In this document: one piece after another, positions 62,061 to 64,000 of the stretch
Layout: each line of letters starts with the position of its first letter
Numbering within the stretch: the stretch's first letter is position 1
Origin: CAZOWW01 sp964583765
GTDB lineage: Bacteria; Actinomycetota; Actinomycetes; Actinomycetales; Kineosporiaceae
DNA length: 64,000 bases
Direction: 5' to 3'
NCBI GenBank assembly: GCA_964583765.1
Contig: CAZOWW010000003.1
Coordinates: forward strand, 30,993 to 94,992
Made by a program: the position numbers and the translations under genes
Notes under the pieces: generated by a model
The model's input: the letters and a program-made list of their open reading frames with translations, nothing else
What the model was told of the DNA's origin: nothing
The model's database searches: none

Positions 62061-62324
62061 ATGGCAGCGGACGCAGCGCTCGACAGTGCCATCAAGACGG
62101 CGGGCGCGATGATCGGAGGCGGCCTCGCCCTCGCGGGCGGCGCCATCGGCGCGGCGATCGGTGACGGCCTGGCCGGTAGCCAGACCATCATGGGCGTCGC
62201 CCGGCAGCCCCAGGCCCAGAGCCGACTGATGTCGATCTTCTTCCTCACGGTCGGCCTGGTCGAGGCCATGTACTTCATCAACCTCGCATTCATGGCGCTG
62301 TTCGTCTTCGTCCTGGCGAAGTAG
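62061..62324 (+). CDS. atpE: ATP synthase F0 subunit c
   Basis: Proteolipid of the rotor ring, 87 aa with two helices. The first is glycine-rich (GGGLALAGGAIGAAIGDGLAG), the polar loop has ARQPQAQ, and the proton-binding carboxylate is E68 in LTVGLVEAMYFI. Sodium-type ligands around it are absent, so it is probably proton-driven. The ATG follows GGGAGAG. Confidence 0.97.
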   Translation: MAADAALDSAIKTAGAMIGGGLALAGGAIGAAIGDGLAGSQTIMGVARQPQAQSRLMSIFFLTVGLVEAMYFINLAFMALFVFVLAK

Positions 62325-62332
62325 GACCGGCC

Positions 62333-62905
62333 ATGAAAGCGATGGTCATGGCGGCCAGCGGCGGAGGGAACTTCCTGGTCCCGAACGCCACCTTCATCGC
62401 CGAGCTCTTCGCGTTCCTGATCATCCTGGGCGTGCTCGCCAAGTGGGTCGTGCCGTACCTGAACTCCAGCCTCACCGCCCGCCAGGACGCGATCCGCCTG
62501 CAGTTCACCGAGGCGGAGGACGCCCGACACCGGCTGGAGGCCGCGGAGCAGAAGTACCGCGAGGCACTGGCGGCCAGCCGAGCGGACGCGGCCCGGGTGC
62601 GCGAGGAGGCACGGGCACAGGCGGCCGCCATCGCCGCCGAGGTGCGCGAGCAGGCCCAGGCCGAGGCGAACCGCATTCTCGCCCAGGCCCAGGCTCAGCT
62701 GGAGATCGAGCGCAGCCGCGCCGTGGCCGCACTCCGTGCGGATCTCGGCACCCTGGCCGTGGACCTCGCCGAACGCATCGTCGGCGAGTCCCTGCGGGAC
62801 ACCGAGGTGCAGGAACGCGTCGTCGACCGTTTCCTGGCCGAGCTCGACGGCCTCGAGACGTCGACGCCCGAGACCGTCGCGACACCGCCCGGAAAGGGCC
62901 GGTGA
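62333..62905 (+). CDS. atpF: ATP synthase F0 subunit b
   Basis: Peripheral stalk subunit, 190 aa: one N-terminal membrane helix (about residues 15-38) and a long charged helix with heptad-like alanine and arginine content. It starts eight bases after atpE. In almost all actinobacteria atpH and the F1 genes follow at once; here the next gene is a phosphopantetheinyl transferase. Confidence 0.94.
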   Translation: MKAMVMAASGGGNFLVPNATFIAELFAFLIILGVLAKWVVPYLNSSLTARQDAIRLQFTEAEDARHRLEAAEQKYREALAASRADAARVREEARAQAAAIAAEVREQAQAEANRILAQAQAQLEIERSRAVAALRADLGTLAVDLAERIVGESLRDTEVQERVVDRFLAELDGLETSTPETVATPPGKGR

Positions 62906-62941
62906 TCCCCGGCCTCCTCCCCCGGTCCGGCGCGGACCGCG

Positions 62942-63817
62942 GTGCGCAGGCCGTGTCGGACCACACCGCAGCACCTCAGGACCGCCGTGTTCCGCCACCT
63001 CGTCCCTGAGACGGTGGCCACGGCGGTCCTGCGCGCGGATGTGGACCCCGGTGAGCTGTGCGAGGAGGAACGCGTCCAGATCGCCGCGGCCGCGCCCCGA
63101 CGCCAGGCCGAGTTCGCCTCGGCCCGCTGGTGTGCCCGTAGCGCCCTGGCCGGTCTCGGCATCCCCCCCGCCCCGCTGCCGCGTGGCCGGAACGGCGAAC
63201 CCCGGTGGCCGTCCGGCGTCACCGGCAGCATCACCCACTGCACCGGGCTGCGGGCGGCCGCGGTCGCCCGGCAGGAGCACTGGCGGTCCCTCGGGATCGA
63301 CGCCGAGGTGTGCGCCCCGACGTCCTCACGCGTCGCCCTGGCGATCACGCATCCGGTCGAACGCGAGGAACTGGCGGACCTGGCGGCACGGGTGCCCGCG
63401 GTGGCCTGGGACCGGCTGATCTTCAGTGCGAAGGAGTCGGTGTTCAAGGCCTGGTTCCCGCTCACCGGGACCGTGATCGGCTTCCTCGACGCCGTCGTGC
63501 ACCTGCGCGTGGAGGACGCCCCGACGTCAGCGCGGCCACCGGAGATCGCCCCGGACGGCGGGTCCGGGACACCGGACGGCGATCCCGGCCCCGACCGGCC
63601 CTCCCCCGCGGAGTCGCTGTTCCTGACGCCGGTCGGCAGCCTCACGAGCGGGCACGGGGCTCCTGGCACCGGCTCACCCGTCGAGGTATCGGGCACCTTC
63701 CTGGCCGAATTGGACGCCGAACGCCGCCGGGGTCACGACGTCCCCGCGCAGATGGCCGGACGTTGGCTTCTCGCGGACGGCCTGCTGCTGACCGCGGTGA
63801 CCGTACCGCAGCGCTGA
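62942..63817 (+). CDS. 4'-phosphopantetheinyl transferase, Sfp/EntD type
   Basis: Enzyme that attaches phosphopantetheine to carrier proteins of fatty acid, polyketide or peptide synthases. Magnesium and catalytic residues are visible: D120 and E122 in LGIDAEV, E165 and K169 in FSAKESVFKAW. The N-terminal ARWCARSAL and WPSGVTGSITHC also match. The protein is about 291 aa, longer than the EntD norm because of a disordered stretch at about residues 190-235. The start is uncertain: GTG at 62942, or GTG at 62987 with CAGGA before it. It lies 36 bp after atpF on the same strand. Confidence 0.9.
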   Translation: MRRPCRTTPQHLRTAVFRHLVPETVATAVLRADVDPGELCEEERVQIAAAAPRRQAEFASARWCARSALAGLGIPPAPLPRGRNGEPRWPSGVTGSITHCTGLRAAAVARQEHWRSLGIDAEVCAPTSSRVALAITHPVEREELADLAARVPAVAWDRLIFSAKESVFKAWFPLTGTVIGFLDAVVHLRVEDAPTSARPPEIAPDGGSGTPDGDPGPDRPSPAESLFLTPVGSLTSGHGAPGTGSPVEVSGTFLAELDAERRRGHDVPAQMAGRWLLADGLLLTAVTVPQR

Positions 63818-63888
63818 AAGGCCGATCCCGGTTCTCGGGCACTCGGGCTGGTCCTGCCCCCCGCCCGGCGGTCCGAACCCCGCAATGA

Positions 63889-64000
63889 TCAGCGGCGTGA
63901 CCGCACCCCGGCCCCCTCGCCACCGTCGCTCTCGACGGCCGGCACTCCCTCGAAGGCGAGGTCGGCCTCCCGGGGATCGACCGGCTCCGGATCGGGCAGC
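63889..64000 (-). CDS. Partial gene, C-terminal end only
   Basis: A minus-strand frame is open from the right edge to TGA at 63889-63891 and encodes a hydrophilic, acidic C-terminus (LPDPEPVDPREADLAFEGVP...). Too little is present to identify the product. It converges on the phosphopantetheinyl transferase gene. Confidence 0.45.
   Translation of the reverse strand, partial: LPDPEPVDPREADLAFEGVPAVESDGGEGAGVRSRR

Overview
The window is chromosomal DNA of a very high-GC actinomycete. The evidence is the conserved order rpsP-khpA-rimM-trmD-rplS-lepB-lepB-rnhB-DUF2469-yraN-comM-dprA-xerC-whiG, followed by an M23 peptidase gene and then rpsB-tsf-pyrH-frr-cdsA (read right to left). Other pointers are frequent GTG starts, a WhiG/FliA-type sigma factor (a sporulating or flagellated lineage) and actinobacterial families such as DUF2469. 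I cannot name the genus. No rRNA, tRNA, CRISPR, insertion sequence or prophage gene was seen.

Layout. 0.1-1.5 kb: an EAL-GAF cyclic-di-GMP phosphodiesterase. 1.6-20.2 kb: an island for polyamine or amine uptake and breakdown. It holds a saccharopine-dehydrogenase-like enzyme, an APC permease, MmsA, a complete PotABCD transporter operon, two DAO-family FAD oxidases, two aminobutyraldehyde-type dehydrogenases, an Lrp/AsnC regulator and a class III aminotransferase. Together these could import putrescine-like amines, oxidise or transaminate them to aminoaldehydes and feed the acids into central metabolism. 20-24 kb: a cation antiporter, a Drr-type ABC exporter pair and a short DivIVA-like protein. 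24.7-29.3 kb: rlmN, divergent phosphoketolase, and a lone Phd/YefM antitoxin. 29.6-36.4 kb: rpsB-tsf and pyrH-frr-cdsA, where CdsA carries a roughly 724-residue disordered, tyrosine-rich N-terminal extension. 36.4-50.5 kb: a LacI regulator, an M23 peptidase, whiG, and the xerC-to-rpsP housekeeping run. 50.7-59 kb: four tandem paralogous genes for large polytopic membrane proteins of GT-C-like architecture, then an amidohydrolase. 60.7-63.8 kb: atpI-atpB-atpE-atpF followed directly by a phosphopantetheinyl transferase gene, with no F1 genes after atpF. A partial reverse-strand gene runs off the right end.

The most unusual property is spread over the whole window. At least a dozen gene borders carry short tandem repeats of about 16-30 bp with locus-specific sequence. 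Several include the stop codon of one gene and sometimes the start codon of the next. Similar in-frame repeats of 18-27 bp fill disordered linkers inside cdsA, rlmN, the cation antiporter, rimM and dprA. This looks like recurrent local tandem duplication acting as a genome-wide source of spacers, extra stop and start codons, and disordered protein linkers.
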